A DNA stretch of 64,000 bases from Streptomyces regalis (GCF_001509475.1 NZ_LLZG01000323.1:1-64000), one strand, 5' to 3'; shown: positions 52,153-61,821, numbered from the stretch's first letter. The notes: generated from the letters alone by a model not told the origin. Numbers and translations: made by a program.

Positions 52153-52179
52153 GAGAAGTACCAGAAGTACCAGAAGTAC
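52153..52179 (+). repeat. 9-bp tandem repeat x3 (CAGAAGTAC)
   Basis: Two exact units and one variant (GAGAAGTAC) begin five bases after the GH3 stop. Confidence 0.75.
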
Positions 52180-52187
52180 CCAGGAAC

Positions 52188-52224
52188 AGCCCCGGTCCAG
52201 GACCCTGACACCTGGACCGGGGCT
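52188..52224. terminator. Terminator between GH3 and galM paralogue
   Basis: The 14-bp perfect stem AGCCCCGGTCCAGG / CCTGGACCGGGGCT is followed by CGTTTTGTC. Confidence 0.9.
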
Positions 52225-52268
52225 CGTTTTGTCACGGGGGGGCAGAGCGCCTGCCCCCCGGGGGCGGC

Positions 52269-53246
52269 TCAGCGCGCCGAGAAGCCGTACACCGTCTCCG
52301 AGCGGAACACCTCGCCCGGCCGCAGCACGGTGCTCGGGAACTCCGGCCGGTTCGGGGAGTCGGGGAAGTGCTGGGTCTCCAGCGCGATGCCGTCGCCCGG
52401 GGCGAAGGGCTCGCTCAGGTGGTCGGCGGTGTAGAGCTGGAGGCCGGGCTCGGTGGTCGCCACCGTCAGCGTCCGCCCGGTCGACGGGTCGTGGAGCTCG
52501 GCGACCTCCTCCGCGCTCGCCGTGACCCCCTTGTCGAGCACGAAGTTGTGGTCGTACCCCGCCCCCACCTTCCGCGCCTCGCGGAAGTCGAAGCGGGTGT
52601 CCGCGACCTCGTCCAGGGAGCCGGCCGGAATGAGATCCGCGTCGACCGGAGTGAACCGGGAAGCGGCCAGCCGCAGTTCATGACCGCCCGCGTTGCCGGA
52701 CTCGGACCCGGCGAGGTTGAAGTAGCTGTGGTTGGTCAGGTTCACCACGGTCGACGCGTCCGTCACCGCCTCGTACGCGATCCGCAGCGCGCCGTCGGCC
52801 TGAAGGGTGTAGGTCGCCGAGACCTTCAGCCGCCCCGGGAAGCCCTCCTCGCCATGCGGGCTGACCCGGCTGAGCCGCACACCGTGCTCGACCGGCGTCA
52901 CGTCCCACACGCGCTTGTCGAAACCGCGCTCGCCGCCGTGCAGGGAGTTGGGCGCGTTGTTGGGATCGAGCGCGTACGTCAGCCCGTCCAGCGGGAAGCG
53001 GCCGCCCGCGATCCGGTTGGCGTACCGCCCGATGAGAGCGCCCAAATAGGGCCCGGGGTGGGCCAGATAACCGTCCAGGTCGGCGAACCCCAGCACCACG
53101 TTCGCCGCACGCCCGTCGCGGTCCGGCACCTCCAGCGACTGCACGATGCCGCCGTACGACAGGACGCGTACCCGTACGCCCGCACGCTCCAGGGTCCAGC
53201 GGTGGACCGGGGTGCCGTCGGAAAGTGTGCCGAAGTGTTCGCTCAT
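52269..53246 (-). CDS. galM: Aldose 1-epimerase, second copy
   Basis: 325 residues from the ATG at 53246. Mutarotase marks: [88 protein letters not shown] and [20 protein letters not shown]. It is shorter than the copy at 14085 and lacks its N-terminal stretch. It stands beside the broken GH3 gene and may have served glucose or xylose released by it. Confidence 0.92.
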   Translation of the reverse strand: MSEHFGTLSDGTPVHRWTLERAGVRVRVLSYGGIVQSLEVPDRDGRAANVVLGFADLDGYLAHPGPYLGALIGRYANRIAGGRFPLDGLTYALDPNNAPNSLHGGERGFDKRVWDVTPVEHGVRLSRVSPHGEEGFPGRLKVSATYTLQADGALRIAYEAVTDASTVVNLTNHSYFNLAGSESGNAGGHELRLAASRFTPVDADLIPAGSLDEVADTRFDFREARKVGAGYDHNFVLDKGVTASAEEVAELHDPSTGRTLTVATTEPGLQLYTADHLSEPFAPGDGIALETQHFPDSPNRPEFPSTVLRPGEVFRSETVYGFSAR

Positions 53247-53256
53247 GAGCGAAACA

Positions 53257-54180
53257 CTAGTTCGTGACCGTCCGGTAGGCGATCTCGGCCAGTCGCGCCT
53301 GACCGTCCACACTCGGGTGGAACCAGTCCCACTGGCTCAGTTGCTCGGCGCCGAAGCGGAACTCGTACACCGCGCCGTCGTCGAACCGGCACCGGCGGTC
53401 CTTCGCACAGACCTCCTCCAGCACCTTGTTGTACGCCTCGACCCGCTCCTGCACCGTCGCGCGCCGCTGGTTCGCCGTCGTAGTCAGGGAGTCAGGGTCG
53501 CTCAGCATCGACGGACAGATACCGAGCCCCCACACCTGCTTGCTCAGCGGGTTCGTACGGCCCTGCTCCCACAGCCGCATCAGGTTCGGCACGCTCGCGA
53601 CGAACACCTGGGCCTTCGGCGAGGCGTCCCGCAGCGTGGCCATGGCGTCCTCGAACTGCGTCCGGAAGTCGGCCAACGAGGTCATCGCGTCGGTCGTGTC
53701 CCGGCAGGCGTCGTTCGCCCCCGCCATCACCGTCACCAGCTCCGGCTCACGCCGCACCGCCTGGGCCATCTGCCCGGCCACGTCCGCCATCCGCGCCCCG
53801 GTCACGGCGTAGTTCCAGCTCTGCCGGTCCGCCTTCGCCTTCCCCAGCAGCCGTACGGCGAGACTGTCGACCTGCGCACTGCTGCCGGTCGCCCACGAGA
53901 CCTCGGGGCAGTCCGACAGGACCGTACAGGCGTCGAAACCGGTCGTGATGGAGTCGCCCACGGCCGCGATCGAGGCGGGGCTGCGGTCCCAGGCGGGGGT
54001 CGGCCTGGGCGACGGGCGTGCGCTCTGCGCCTCGGTGGCGGACGGTGCCGGGGAGTTGCCGCCGACGGCATCACAGCCGGCGACGCCCAGAACCGCCGCG
54101 GTCACGGCGGCGAACACAGCGCGCGCCACGTGCCGTCGCTTCCGCATGCCCTGGTCCATTCCCTCGCTCGGCCCCGTCAT
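53257..54180 (-). CDS. SGNH/GDSL hydrolase lipoprotein
   Basis: 307 residues if started at the ATG at 54180 (MTGPSEGMDQGMRKRRHVAR); ATGs at 54159 and 54147 are also possible. Lipobox VLGVAGCDAVGG. SGNH blocks: Ser in AAVGDSITTGF, Gly in NYAVTGARMADVAGQM, Asn in VMAGANDACRD and Asp-His in WDWFHPSVDGQ. It would be an esterase or lipase on the outer face of the membrane. Confidence 0.88.
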   Translation of the reverse strand: MTGPSEGMDQGMRKRRHVARAVFAAVTAAVLGVAGCDAVGGNSPAPSATEAQSARPSPRPTPAWDRSPASIAAVGDSITTGFDACTVLSDCPEVSWATGSSAQVDSLAVRLLGKAKADRQSWNYAVTGARMADVAGQMAQAVRREPELVTVMAGANDACRDTTDAMTSLADFRTQFEDAMATLRDASPKAQVFVASVPNLMRLWEQGRTNPLSKQVWGLGICPSMLSDPDSLTTTANQRRATVQERVEAYNKVLEEVCAKDRRCRFDDGAVYEFRFGAEQLSQWDWFHPSVDGQARLAEIAYRTVTN

Positions 54181-54403
54181 GGTTTCCAACCCATGACAAC
54201 GCACGAGGGTTCCCGCCCGTCTCATGCAACGGCTCACACCCGTACAAGCGTCCTGGCGGGTGAATGGCGGGCGTTTCGCGGCACCGGGACCGACGGTACG
54301 TCACACTCCTTGCGCCGCCGCACGGTAGCCTCGCCATCAACGTGGCCGCCCGGCCACTGCCGTCCGCCAGTACGCAAGATGTCCGCTCTGCCCGGAGGTC
54401 CCG

Positions 54404-54898
54404 GTGACGACACGTGGAGTTCTGTACGTGCACTCCGCGCCGCGCGCGCTGTGCCCGCACGTCGAGTGGGCCGTCGCCGGGGTGCTCGGCACGCGCGTCA
54501 ACCTCGACTGGATCCGGCAGCCGGCCGCGCCCGGCACCTGGCGCTCGGAGTTCTCCTGGCAGGGCGAGGTGGGCACGGCCTCCAAACTGGCGTCGGCCCT
54601 GCGCGGCTGGCACCTCCTCCGCTTCGAGGTCACGGCCGAGCCCTGCCCCACCGCCGAGGGCGAGCGCTACAGCTGCACCCCCGACCTGGGCATCTTCCAT
54701 GCGGTCACCGGCATCCACGGCGACATCCTGATCCCCGAGGACCGCCTGCGCGCGGCGCTGACGCGCTCTCAGCGGGGAGAGACGGACCTGGAGGCAGAGA
54801 TCGCCAAGCTGCTCGGCAAGCCGTGGGACGACGAGTTGGAGCCCTTCAGGTATGCGGGCGAGGGAGCGCCGGTGCGCTGGTTGCACCAGGTGGTCTGA
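54404..54898 (+). CDS. DUF3145 protein
   Basis: 164 residues from a GTG with GGAGG upstream. The DUF3145 sequence is well conserved: GVLYVHSAPRALCPHVEWAV, ALRGWHLLRFEVTAEPC, YSCTPDLGIFHAVTGIHGDI and KPWDDELEPFRYAGEG. This actinobacterial family has no known reaction. It lies next to the fatty-acid operon, separated by a bidirectional terminator. Confidence 0.92.
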   Translation: MTTRGVLYVHSAPRALCPHVEWAVAGVLGTRVNLDWIRQPAAPGTWRSEFSWQGEVGTASKLASALRGWHLLRFEVTAEPCPTAEGERYSCTPDLGIFHAVTGIHGDILIPEDRLRAALTRSQRGETDLEAEIAKLLGKPWDDELEPFRYAGEGAPVRWLHQVV

Positions 54899-54920
54899 GG
54901 CCCGACCAGGTGACTTGAAC

Positions 54921-54962
54921 ACGTGAAGGGCCCCCACCTTTCGAGGTGGGGGCCCTTCACGT
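54921..54962. terminator. Bidirectional terminator with TTCG loop
   Basis: A perfect 19-bp stem (ACGTGAAGGGCCCCCACCT and its complement) closed by TTCG ends both DUF3145 and the fab operon. Confidence 0.93.
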
Positions 54963-54977
54963 ACGTATGGACGCTTC

Positions 54978-56249
54978 TCAGATGGTCCGGAACGCCAGCA
55001 CCACGTTGTGCCCGCCGAACCCGAACGAGTCGTTGAGGGCGGCGATCCGGCCCTCGACGGGCAGCTTCCGAGCCTCACCACGGACCACGTCGGCATTCGC
55101 CTCGGCCTCCGGGTCCAGGTTCTCGACATTGATGGTCGGCGGAGCCACCCGGTGGTACAGCGCGAGCACCGTGGCCACGGTCTCCACACCACCCGCACCA
55201 CCCAGCAGATGCCCGGTCATCGACTTCGTAGCGGACACAGCCATGTGATCGGCATCGTCACCGAACACCTTCCGCAGCGCCTTCAGCTCGGCGATGTCAC
55301 CGGCCGGCGTGGACGTCGCGTGCGCGTTGACGTGCACGATCTCCGCCGGATCCAGATCCGTCCGCTCCAGCAGGTTCTGCAGGGCGTGCGAGATGCCCCG
55401 CCCCTCCGGCTCCGGCTGCACGATGTCGTGGCCGTCGGCGGAGATACCCTGCCCGACCGCCTCGGCGTACACGCGGGCACCGCGCTTCGCGGCGTGCTCG
55501 GCGGACTCCAGGACGATCACGCCCGCGCCCTCACCGAGGACGAAGCCGTCACGGGCGACGTCGTAGGGACGCGACGCGCCCTGCGGGTCGTCATTGTTCT
55601 TGGACATCGCCATCATGTTGCCGAACGCGGCGATCGGCAGCGGATGGATCGCCGCCTCCGTGCCACCCGCCACGACGATGTCGGCGCGGCCGGTGCGGAT
55701 CATCTCGATGGCGTAGCCGATGGCCTCGGCACCCGACGCGCACGCGGAGACCGGCGTGTGCACGCCCGCGCGGGCACCCACGGCCAGACCCACGTTGGCG
55801 GAGGGGCCGTTCGGCATCAGCATGGGGACGGTGTGCGGGGAGACGCGGCGAACGCCCTTCTCCTTGAGCACGTCGTACTGATCGAGCAGCGTCGTCACGC
55901 CACCGATGCCGGAGGCGATGACCGCACCGAGACGGTCGGGGTCGACGGTCGGGTCCTCGCCGGCCCTCGCCTCGAACCCGGCGTCCTTCCAGGCCTCCTG
56001 GGCGGCGATCAGCGCGAACTGCGCCGAGCGGTCCAGTCGGCGGGCCTGCGGCCGCGGGATGACCTCGGTCGGCTCCACGGCGACCGGCGCCGCGATACGG
56101 ACCGCCTGCTCGGCGGCCCAGTCCTGCTCCAGGGGCTTGACGCCGGAACGTCCGGCGATCAGGCCCTCCCAGGTAGAGGCTGCGTCGCCACCCAGCGGTG
56201 TGGTTGCGCCGATACCGGTGACGACCACGGTGCGATTGGTCGGGCTCAC
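54978..56249 (-). CDS. fabF: 3-oxoacyl-ACP synthase II
   Basis: 423 residues from the GTG at 56249. Catalytic Cys170 (PVSACASGAEAIG), His310 (HVNAHATSTPAGD), Lys342 and His347 (SATKSMTGHLLGGAGG). It condenses malonyl-ACP with acyl-ACP in chain elongation of fatty-acid synthesis in the cytosol. It is the last gene of fabD-fabH-acpP-fabF, 84 bases after acpP. Confidence 0.96.
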   Translation of the reverse strand: MSPTNRTVVVTGIGATTPLGGDAASTWEGLIAGRSGVKPLEQDWAAEQAVRIAAPVAVEPTEVIPRPQARRLDRSAQFALIAAQEAWKDAGFEARAGEDPTVDPDRLGAVIASGIGGVTTLLDQYDVLKEKGVRRVSPHTVPMLMPNGPSANVGLAVGARAGVHTPVSACASGAEAIGYAIEMIRTGRADIVVAGGTEAAIHPLPIAAFGNMMAMSKNNDDPQGASRPYDVARDGFVLGEGAGVIVLESAEHAAKRGARVYAEAVGQGISADGHDIVQPEPEGRGISHALQNLLERTDLDPAEIVHVNAHATSTPAGDIAELKALRKVFGDDADHMAVSATKSMTGHLLGGAGGVETVATVLALYHRVAPPTINVENLDPEAEANADVVRGEARKLPVEGRIAALNDSFGFGGHNVVLAFRTI

Positions 56250-56333
56250 GGGAATTCTTTCTCCAACGGAATGGGGATTCAGCGGCGCCACCGCCGGGTG
56301 GCGGGGCAGTCAGCCCAAGGCCTGATCGGTGGA

Positions 56334-56582
56334 TCAGCCCTGGTGCTTGAGGATGTAGCCGGTCGCGTCGCCGACCGTCTTGAGGTTCTTGACGTCCTCG
56401 TCCGGGATCTTGACGTCGAAGCGCTCTTCGGCGGCGACGACGACCTCGACCATGGACAGCGAGTCGACGTCCAGGTCGTCGGTGAAGGACTTGTCCAGCT
56501 GGACGTCCTCAACCGGGATGCCGGCGATCTCGTTCACGATGTCGGCGAGACCGGCGACGATCTCTTCCTGAGTGGCGGCCAT
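56334..56582 (-). CDS. acpP: Acyl carrier protein of fatty acid synthase
   Basis: 82 residues, acidic, four-helix ACP. Ser41 in DDLDVDSLSMVEVV is the site for the 4'-phosphopantetheine arm. It carries growing acyl chains between FabD, FabH and FabF. AAGGAGCGCC precedes the ATG. Confidence 0.96.
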   Translation of the reverse strand: MAATQEEIVAGLADIVNEIAGIPVEDVQLDKSFTDDLDVDSLSMVEVVVAAEERFDVKIPDEDVKNLKTVGDATGYILKHQG

Positions 56583-56693
56583 CTTGGCGCTCCTTCGTTG
56601 TTGTTCAGGTTGTACAGAGGGTTTTTGCGCCCGCCGCGGCAGCGGCAGGTGGTGCTGTTCCCGTGCCTGATCGCATGATCCGGCACGGAGTGC

Positions 56694-57695
56694 CTAGGGG
56701 AGAGTAACGACCGTGGCGGCGTAAACGAGACCCGCCCCGAAACCGATGACGAGCGCGGTGTCGCCGCTCTTCGCCTCGCCGGTCGCCAGGAGCCGCTCCA
56801 TCGCGAGCGGAATCGAGGCGGCCGAGGTGTTGCCGGTGGTGCGCACGTCGCGGGCGACCGTGACGTGCTCCGGCAGTTTGAGAGTCTTCACCATCGAGTC
56901 GATGATCCGCTCGTTGGCCTGGTGAGGGATGAAGACATCCAGGTCGTCCGGGGTGATTCCGGCCGCGTCCAGCGCCTGCTGGGCGACCTTCGCCATCTCG
57001 AACACGGCCCAGCGGAACACCGCCTGGCCCTCCTGCGTGATCGCAGGGAACTTGTCGACCTCGCCGTCGCGGTAGTCGGTCCACGGCACGGTCTGCTTGA
57101 TGGTCTCGGACTTGTCGCCCTCCGAGCCCCAGACGGTCGGGCCGATGCCCGGCTCGGGGGCGGGGCCGACCACGACCGCGCCGGCGCCGTCGCCGAACAG
57201 GAAGGCCGTCGCCCGGTCCTCCAGGTCGGTGAGGTCACTCAGCCGCTCGACGCCGATGACGAGGACGTACTCGGCGGAGCCCTCGACGATCATGCCCTTG
57301 GCGAGGGTCAGGCCGTAGCCGAAGCCCGCGCAGCCGGCCGAGATGTCGAAGGCGGCGGCCTTGTTCGTGCCGAGCTTGTCGGCGATCTCGGTGGCGACGG
57401 CCGGCGTCTGCTTGAAGTGCGAGACGGTCGAGACGATCACGCCGCCGATCTGCTCGGCGGAGATCCCGGCGTCGGCGATCGCCTTGCCGGACGCCTCGAT
57501 CGACATCGCGGCGACCGTCTCCTCGTCGTTCGCCCAGTGCCGCGTCTCGATGCCGGAGCGCGAACGGATCCACTCGTCGGACGAGTCGATCGTCTCGAGG
57601 ATCACCTCGTTGGGCACGACCCGGGTCGGGCGGTAGCCGCCGACACCGAGAATGCGCGCGTACGGGGCGCCCTTGCTGGGCTTCAGCTTCGGCAT
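56694..57695 (-). CDS. fabH: 3-oxoacyl-ACP synthase III
   Basis: 333 residues from the ATG at 57695, 16 bases after fabD. Triad Cys122 (DISAGCAGFGYG), His258 (VFIPHQANERI) and Asn289 (RTTGNTSAAS). It starts fatty-acid synthesis by joining an acyl-CoA starter (branched in Streptomyces) to malonyl-ACP. Length and motifs are normal. Confidence 0.96.
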   Translation of the reverse strand: MPKLKPSKGAPYARILGVGGYRPTRVVPNEVILETIDSSDEWIRSRSGIETRHWANDEETVAAMSIEASGKAIADAGISAEQIGGVIVSTVSHFKQTPAVATEIADKLGTNKAAAFDISAGCAGFGYGLTLAKGMIVEGSAEYVLVIGVERLSDLTDLEDRATAFLFGDGAGAVVVGPAPEPGIGPTVWGSEGDKSETIKQTVPWTDYRDGEVDKFPAITQEGQAVFRWAVFEMAKVAQQALDAAGITPDDLDVFIPHQANERIIDSMVKTLKLPEHVTVARDVRTTGNTSAASIPLAMERLLATGEAKSGDTALVIGFGAGLVYAATVVTLP

Positions 57696-57711
57696 GCTCT
57701 GGCGCTCCTTG

Positions 57712-58656
57712 TCAGGCACTGTGCTCTGCGATGAGCTCGCGAGCCGCGTCGAGGTCGTCGGGGGTCTTCAGGGCCAGCGTCTTGACGCCGGGCAGCGCGC
57801 GCTTTGCCAGACCGGTCAGCGTGCCGCCCGGGCACACCTCGATCAGGGCCGTGACGCCGAGCTCCTTGAACGTCTCCATGCACAGGTCCCAGCGGACCGG
57901 GTTGGCGACCTGCCCGACGAGGCGCTCCAGCACCTCGGCGCCGGTGGCGACCGCCTTGCCGTCCTTGTTGGAGACGTAGGTGAGCTTCGGGTCGCCGGGG
58001 ACGAGCTCCTTGGCGGCCTCGGCCAGCTTCTCGACCGCCGGCCCCATGTGGTGCGTGTGGAAGGCGCCGGCGACCTTCAGCGGGACGACCTTGCGCACCC
58101 CCTCGGGCTTGTCCTCGTTCAGCGCGGCGAGCTGCTCCATGCTGCCCGCGGCCACGATCTGACCGGCGCCGTTGATGTTCGCCGGGGTCAGGCCCAGCTT
58201 CTCCAGGTGCGCGACGGAGGTCTCCGGGTCGCCGCCGAGCAGCGCCGACATGCCGGTCTCGGTGATCGCGGCGGCCTCGGCCATGGCCAGGCCCCGCTTG
58301 CGTACGAGGGCCAGCGCGGCGGTGTCGTCGAGGACGCCCGCGAAGGCGGCCGCGGTGATCTCACCGACGCTGTGTCCCGCGACGGCGTTCGGTGCACCCG
58401 CCGCGTCAGCGGCAAATGTCTCAGTACCGAGTGCCGTGGCGGACAGGAGGCCGGCGGCGACGAGGAGCGGCTGCGCCACGGCCGTGTCCCGGATGGCGTC
58501 CGCGTCGGCCTGCGTGCCGTAGTGGGCGAGGTCCAGTCCGATGGCGTCGGACCACGCGGCGACGCGGTCCGCGGCACCGGGGAGTTCGAGCCAGGGGGTC
58601 AGGAAGCCGGGCGTCTGGGCGCCCTGGCCGGGAGCGACGAGTACGAGCACTCTCAC
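57712..58656 (-). CDS. fabD: Malonyl-CoA:ACP transacylase
   Basis: 314 residues from a GTG. Active Ser96 in AVAGHSVGEI with His95, and catalytic His200 in KVAGAFHTHHM; Arg119/121 region RKRGLAM binds malonate. It loads malonyl groups on ACP and may also serve polyketide synthases in Streptomyces. First gene of the fab operon, 83 bases after fasR. Confidence 0.96.
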   Translation of the reverse strand: MRVLVLVAPGQGAQTPGFLTPWLELPGAADRVAAWSDAIGLDLAHYGTQADADAIRDTAVAQPLLVAAGLLSATALGTETFAADAAGAPNAVAGHSVGEITAAAFAGVLDDTAALALVRKRGLAMAEAAAITETGMSALLGGDPETSVAHLEKLGLTPANINGAGQIVAAGSMEQLAALNEDKPEGVRKVVPLKVAGAFHTHHMGPAVEKLAEAAKELVPGDPKLTYVSNKDGKAVATGAEVLERLVGQVANPVRWDLCMETFKELGVTALIEVCPGGTLTGLAKRALPGVKTLALKTPDDLDAARELIAEHSA

Positions 58657-58716
58657 ACTCTCTCTTGGGGACGGCCACGGCCGCCCGTGGGGACAAGGAC
58701 GAAGAACACGAGGGGG

Positions 58717-58737
58717 TTTTGTGGGCCCCCGACAAAA
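58717..58737. promoter_or_regulatory. Candidate FasR operator
   Basis: TTTTGT-N9-ACAAAA with a GC centre (GGGCCCCCG) lies in the short gap between fasR and fabD, where the fab activator is expected to bind. The site is inferred from position and symmetry only. Confidence 0.5.
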
Positions 58738-58739
58738 GC

Positions 58740-59945
58740 CTAGAGCTGGAGATCGCCGTCGACCAGACGCCCCAGGATCAGCGCGATGCGCAGAGTGAAC
58801 GCGGAGCGTACATCGGAAGGCGACCAGCCGGTGACGTCAGTCACACGTCGAAGCCGGTAGCGCACGGTGTTGGGATGCACGAAGAGCATCCGCGCGGCGC
58901 CCTCCAGACTGCTCGCCTGCTCGAGATAGACGGAGAGCGTCTCCAGAAGGGCCGACCCGGCCTCCTCCAGCGGTCTGTAGATCTCCTCCACCAACTGCTC
59001 GCGCGCACCCGGATCACCCGCGATGGCACGCTCCGGAAGCAGATCGTCCGCAAGGACCGGCCGCGGGGCGTCCTGCCAGGCGGAACACGCCTTCAGCCCG
59101 GCGGCCGCGGCCTGCGCCGACCGCGTGGCGGCCTGCAGATCCGGTACGACGGGCCCCGCCACGACCGGCCCGGCGGCATACGGCCCGATCAGCGACTTGG
59201 CGACGGCGATCGGATTGTCGCTGCCGCCCGCGATGACGACGAGCCGGTCCCCGAGCACCCCGGTGAGCACCTGCAGCTTGGCGTGCCGGGCGGCCCGCCG
59301 GATGGCCTCGACGGTCAGTTCGCTGTCCCCGTCCGGCGCGGTGCCGAGGACGACGCAGACGTGCTCGGGCGAGTTCCAGCCGAGTGCGGCGGCGCGCGAT
59401 ACGGCCCCCTCGTCGGCCTCGCCGCTGAGTACGGCGTTGACGACGAGCGACTCGAGGCGCGCGTCCCAGGCACCACGTGCCTCGGCGGCCTGGGCATAGA
59501 CCTGGGCGGTGGCGAAGGCGATCTCCCGGGCGTAGACGAGCAGGGCCTCGCGGAGGACGCTTTCGTCACCCGGCGCCGCCACCTCGTCGATGGCCGACTC
59601 CATGACCTCGATGGTGGTGCGCACCATCTCCACGGTCTGTCGGAGGGTGATCGCGCGGGTCAGCTCACGGGGCGCGGTCCCGAAGACGTCGGTGGAGATG
59701 GCCTGGGGCGCGTCGGGATGCCGGAACCACTCGGTGAACGCGGCGATACCGGCCTGGGCGACAAGACCGATCCAGGAACGGTTCTCCGGGGGCATGGCCC
59801 GGTACCACGGCAGCGTCTCGTCCATCCGCGCGATGGCCTGCGCGGCGAGAGAACCGGAGGACTGCTCGAGCCGCTTCAGGGTCGCGGAATGCGGGTGGAC
59901 GTCGTGCGCGGCGGCTTCGGATTTACGGGCTACGGGTTCGGGCAC
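58740..59945 (-). CDS. fasR: PucR-family activator of fatty acid synthesis
   Basis: 401 residues from a GTG. The C-terminal PucR-type HTH is SVYLEQASSLEGAARMLFVH, PNTVRYRLRRVTDVTGWSPS. The central part (WNSPEHVCVVLGTAPDGDSE, LQVLTGVLGDRLVVIAGG) is the GGDEF-like fold of these regulators. In S. coelicolor the gene at this place, FasR, activates the fab operon; the same order here supports orthology. Confidence 0.9.
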   Translation of the reverse strand: MPEPVARKSEAAAHDVHPHSATLKRLEQSSGSLAAQAIARMDETLPWYRAMPPENRSWIGLVAQAGIAAFTEWFRHPDAPQAISTDVFGTAPRELTRAITLRQTVEMVRTTIEVMESAIDEVAAPGDESVLREALLVYAREIAFATAQVYAQAAEARGAWDARLESLVVNAVLSGEADEGAVSRAAALGWNSPEHVCVVLGTAPDGDSELTVEAIRRAARHAKLQVLTGVLGDRLVVIAGGSDNPIAVAKSLIGPYAAGPVVAGPVVPDLQAATRSAQAAAAGLKACSAWQDAPRPVLADDLLPERAIAGDPGAREQLVEEIYRPLEEAGSALLETLSVYLEQASSLEGAARMLFVHPNTVRYRLRRVTDVTGWSPSDVRSAFTLRIALILGRLVDGDLQL

Positions 59946-60100
59946 GGGGACAAGACTGCCTTATCGGGACGGGAGTGCGTGCCAGAGGGGTTGTGCTTGA
60001 CGGTGTGGTCGGCCGGCTCGATGGTCCGACCAGTGTAGGTTGGCGGGCTCTTGCCCGGCGTCGGTGAGGGCTGGCCGGCAGGGCTACCGTGGGTGTCGTG

Positions 60101-60763
60101 ATGGACGTACGGCGCGCGGCGGAGCGCTATCCCGGAGGGGATCCGGCAGCGGGCATCGAGTCACGCCACGCCTTCTCCTTCGGCCCGCACTACGACCCCG
60201 ACAACCTCCGCTTCGGCGCGATGATCGCCTGCAACGAGGAGCGGCTCGCCCCCGGCGCCGGCTTCGACGAGCACCCCCACAGCCACACCGAGATCGTGAC
60301 ATGGGTGGTCGAGGGCGAACTGACCCACCGCGACTCGACCGGCCACGAGACCCGGGTCGGCCCCGGGGACGTGCAGCGGCTGAGCTCGGCGGGCGGCGTA
60401 CGGCACGTGGAACGCAACGACGCCGACATCCCCCTCACCTTCATCCAGACCTGGCTGGCCCCCCTTTCGCCGGGCGGCGACCCGTCGTACGAGATCGTCC
60501 ACGGCATCGCGGACTCGACGCCGTACGCCGTCCCGGAGGCGGGCGCCATGCTCCACGTACGGCGTCTGGGGGCGGGGGAGCGGACGGCGGTGCCGGACGG
60601 GGCGTACGCGTACGTGCATGTGGTGCGCGGTGAAGTGCGCCTGGGCGGCGAGGAGTTGAGCGCCGGTGACGCGGTGCGCATCACGGACGGCGAGGACGTG
60701 GAGGCGGTGGGGGTGAGCGCGGCGGAGCTGCTGATCTGGGAGATGGCCCCGCCGGCCCGTTAG
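60101..60763 (+). CDS. Pirin-family cupin protein
   Basis: 220 residues from the ATG at 60101; a start 12 bases earlier is possible. Bicupin marks: NLRFGAMIACNEERLAPGAG, FDEHPHSHTEIVTWVVEGEL with the metal-binding HPHSH and later Glu, DVQRLSSAGGVRHVERN, and LTFIQTWLAP. Pirins bind iron and some oxidise quercetin or bind other proteins; the role here is open. Confidence 0.9.
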   Translation: MDVRRAAERYPGGDPAAGIESRHAFSFGPHYDPDNLRFGAMIACNEERLAPGAGFDEHPHSHTEIVTWVVEGELTHRDSTGHETRVGPGDVQRLSSAGGVRHVERNDADIPLTFIQTWLAPLSPGGDPSYEIVHGIADSTPYAVPEAGAMLHVRRLGAGERTAVPDGAYAYVHVVRGEVRLGGEELSAGDAVRITDGEDVEAVGVSAAELLIWEMAPPAR

Positions 60764-60887
60764 ACGTGGTGCCCGAGATGCCGGAGTGGTTCAAGGGGCG
60801 TCGCGTGGACGCCCCGCCGGCTGGACCGGATCATGCCGCACATCGACACCGAGGGAACGGGCGAGGCCCGCACGGCCACGGATACGG

Positions 60888-61703
60888 CTACAGCTCGGCG
60901 CGCACCGCGTCCGTGAACCCCGGCCACGCCTCGACCGCCCACGGCCCGAACGCCCGGTCCGTCAGCGCGACGCAGGCCGCGTGCGCATCCGGGTCGATCC
61001 ACAGGAACGTCCCCGACTGCCCGAAGTGCCCGAAGGTGCGCGGCGAGGACGAAGAGCCCGTCCAGTGCGGCGACTTGCCGCCCCGGATCTCGAAGCCGAG
61101 CCCCCAGTCGTTGGGGTTCTGATGCCCGTACCCCGGCAGCACGCCCTTCGTCCCCGGGTACTGCACGGTCATCGCCTCGGCGACCGTCCGCGGGTCCAGC
61201 AGCCGCGGCGCCTGCACCTCCGCCGCGAACCGCAGCAGGTCCTCGACCGTCGACACCCCGTCCTTCGCCGGAGAGCCCTCCAGCGACGTGGCCGTCATGC
61301 CCAGCGGCTCCAGCACCGCCTGCCGCAGATACTCCGCGAACGGAATCTCCGTCGCCTTGGCGACATGATCCCCGAGCTGCTCGAACCCGGCGTTGGAATA
61401 CAGCCGCCGCTCCCCGGGCGGGGCCGTCACCCGGTGCTCGTCGAAGGCCAGCCCCGAGGTGTGCGCGAGCAGATGCCGCACCGTCGACCCCTCCGGCCCC
61501 GCCGGCTCGTCGAGCTCGACCGCCCCCTCCTCGTACGCGACCAGCACCGCATACGCGGCCAGCGGCTTGGTGACCGAGGCCAGCGGGAAGCGGTGCCCGA
61601 CGGGGCCGTGGGTACCGAGGACCGTGCCGTCGACTCGTACGACACCTGCGGCGGCGGTGGGAACCGGCCAGTTCTCGATCAGTGCGAGGCTCTGCAAGGA
61701 CAT
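60888..61703 (-). CDS. Serine hydrolase, beta-lactamase fold
   Basis: 271 residues, no signal peptide. S-x-x-K is FPLASVTKPLAAY (near residue 43), the Tyr motif is RRLYSNAGFEQLG, and the third motif is FGHFGQSGTFLWIDPDA. Short class C-like esterase or peptidase. A single gene transcribed toward pirin. Confidence 0.9.
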   Translation of the reverse strand: MSLQSLALIENWPVPTAAAGVVRVDGTVLGTHGPVGHRFPLASVTKPLAAYAVLVAYEEGAVELDEPAGPEGSTVRHLLAHTSGLAFDEHRVTAPPGERRLYSNAGFEQLGDHVAKATEIPFAEYLRQAVLEPLGMTATSLEGSPAKDGVSTVEDLLRFAAEVQAPRLLDPRTVAEAMTVQYPGTKGVLPGYGHQNPNDWGLGFEIRGGKSPHWTGSSSSPRTFGHFGQSGTFLWIDPDAHAACVALTDRAFGPWAVEAWPGFTDAVRAEL

Positions 61704-61821
61704 GCCTGTGAGCCTAAGCCGCTCACGGGTACAGCTGCATCGAGGGGTCCGTATCCCGATGCCCGCACGCCGGCCACGGCGATCACGCCATGTCCCGTGC
61801 TTTTCTTACCGTTTCCGCTTG

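Noticed and set aside
60766..61122. Small gene after pirin (MVPEMPEWFKGR...)
   Set aside because: The frame soon becomes His/Gly-rich and runs antisense into the serine hydrolase; no ribosome site.
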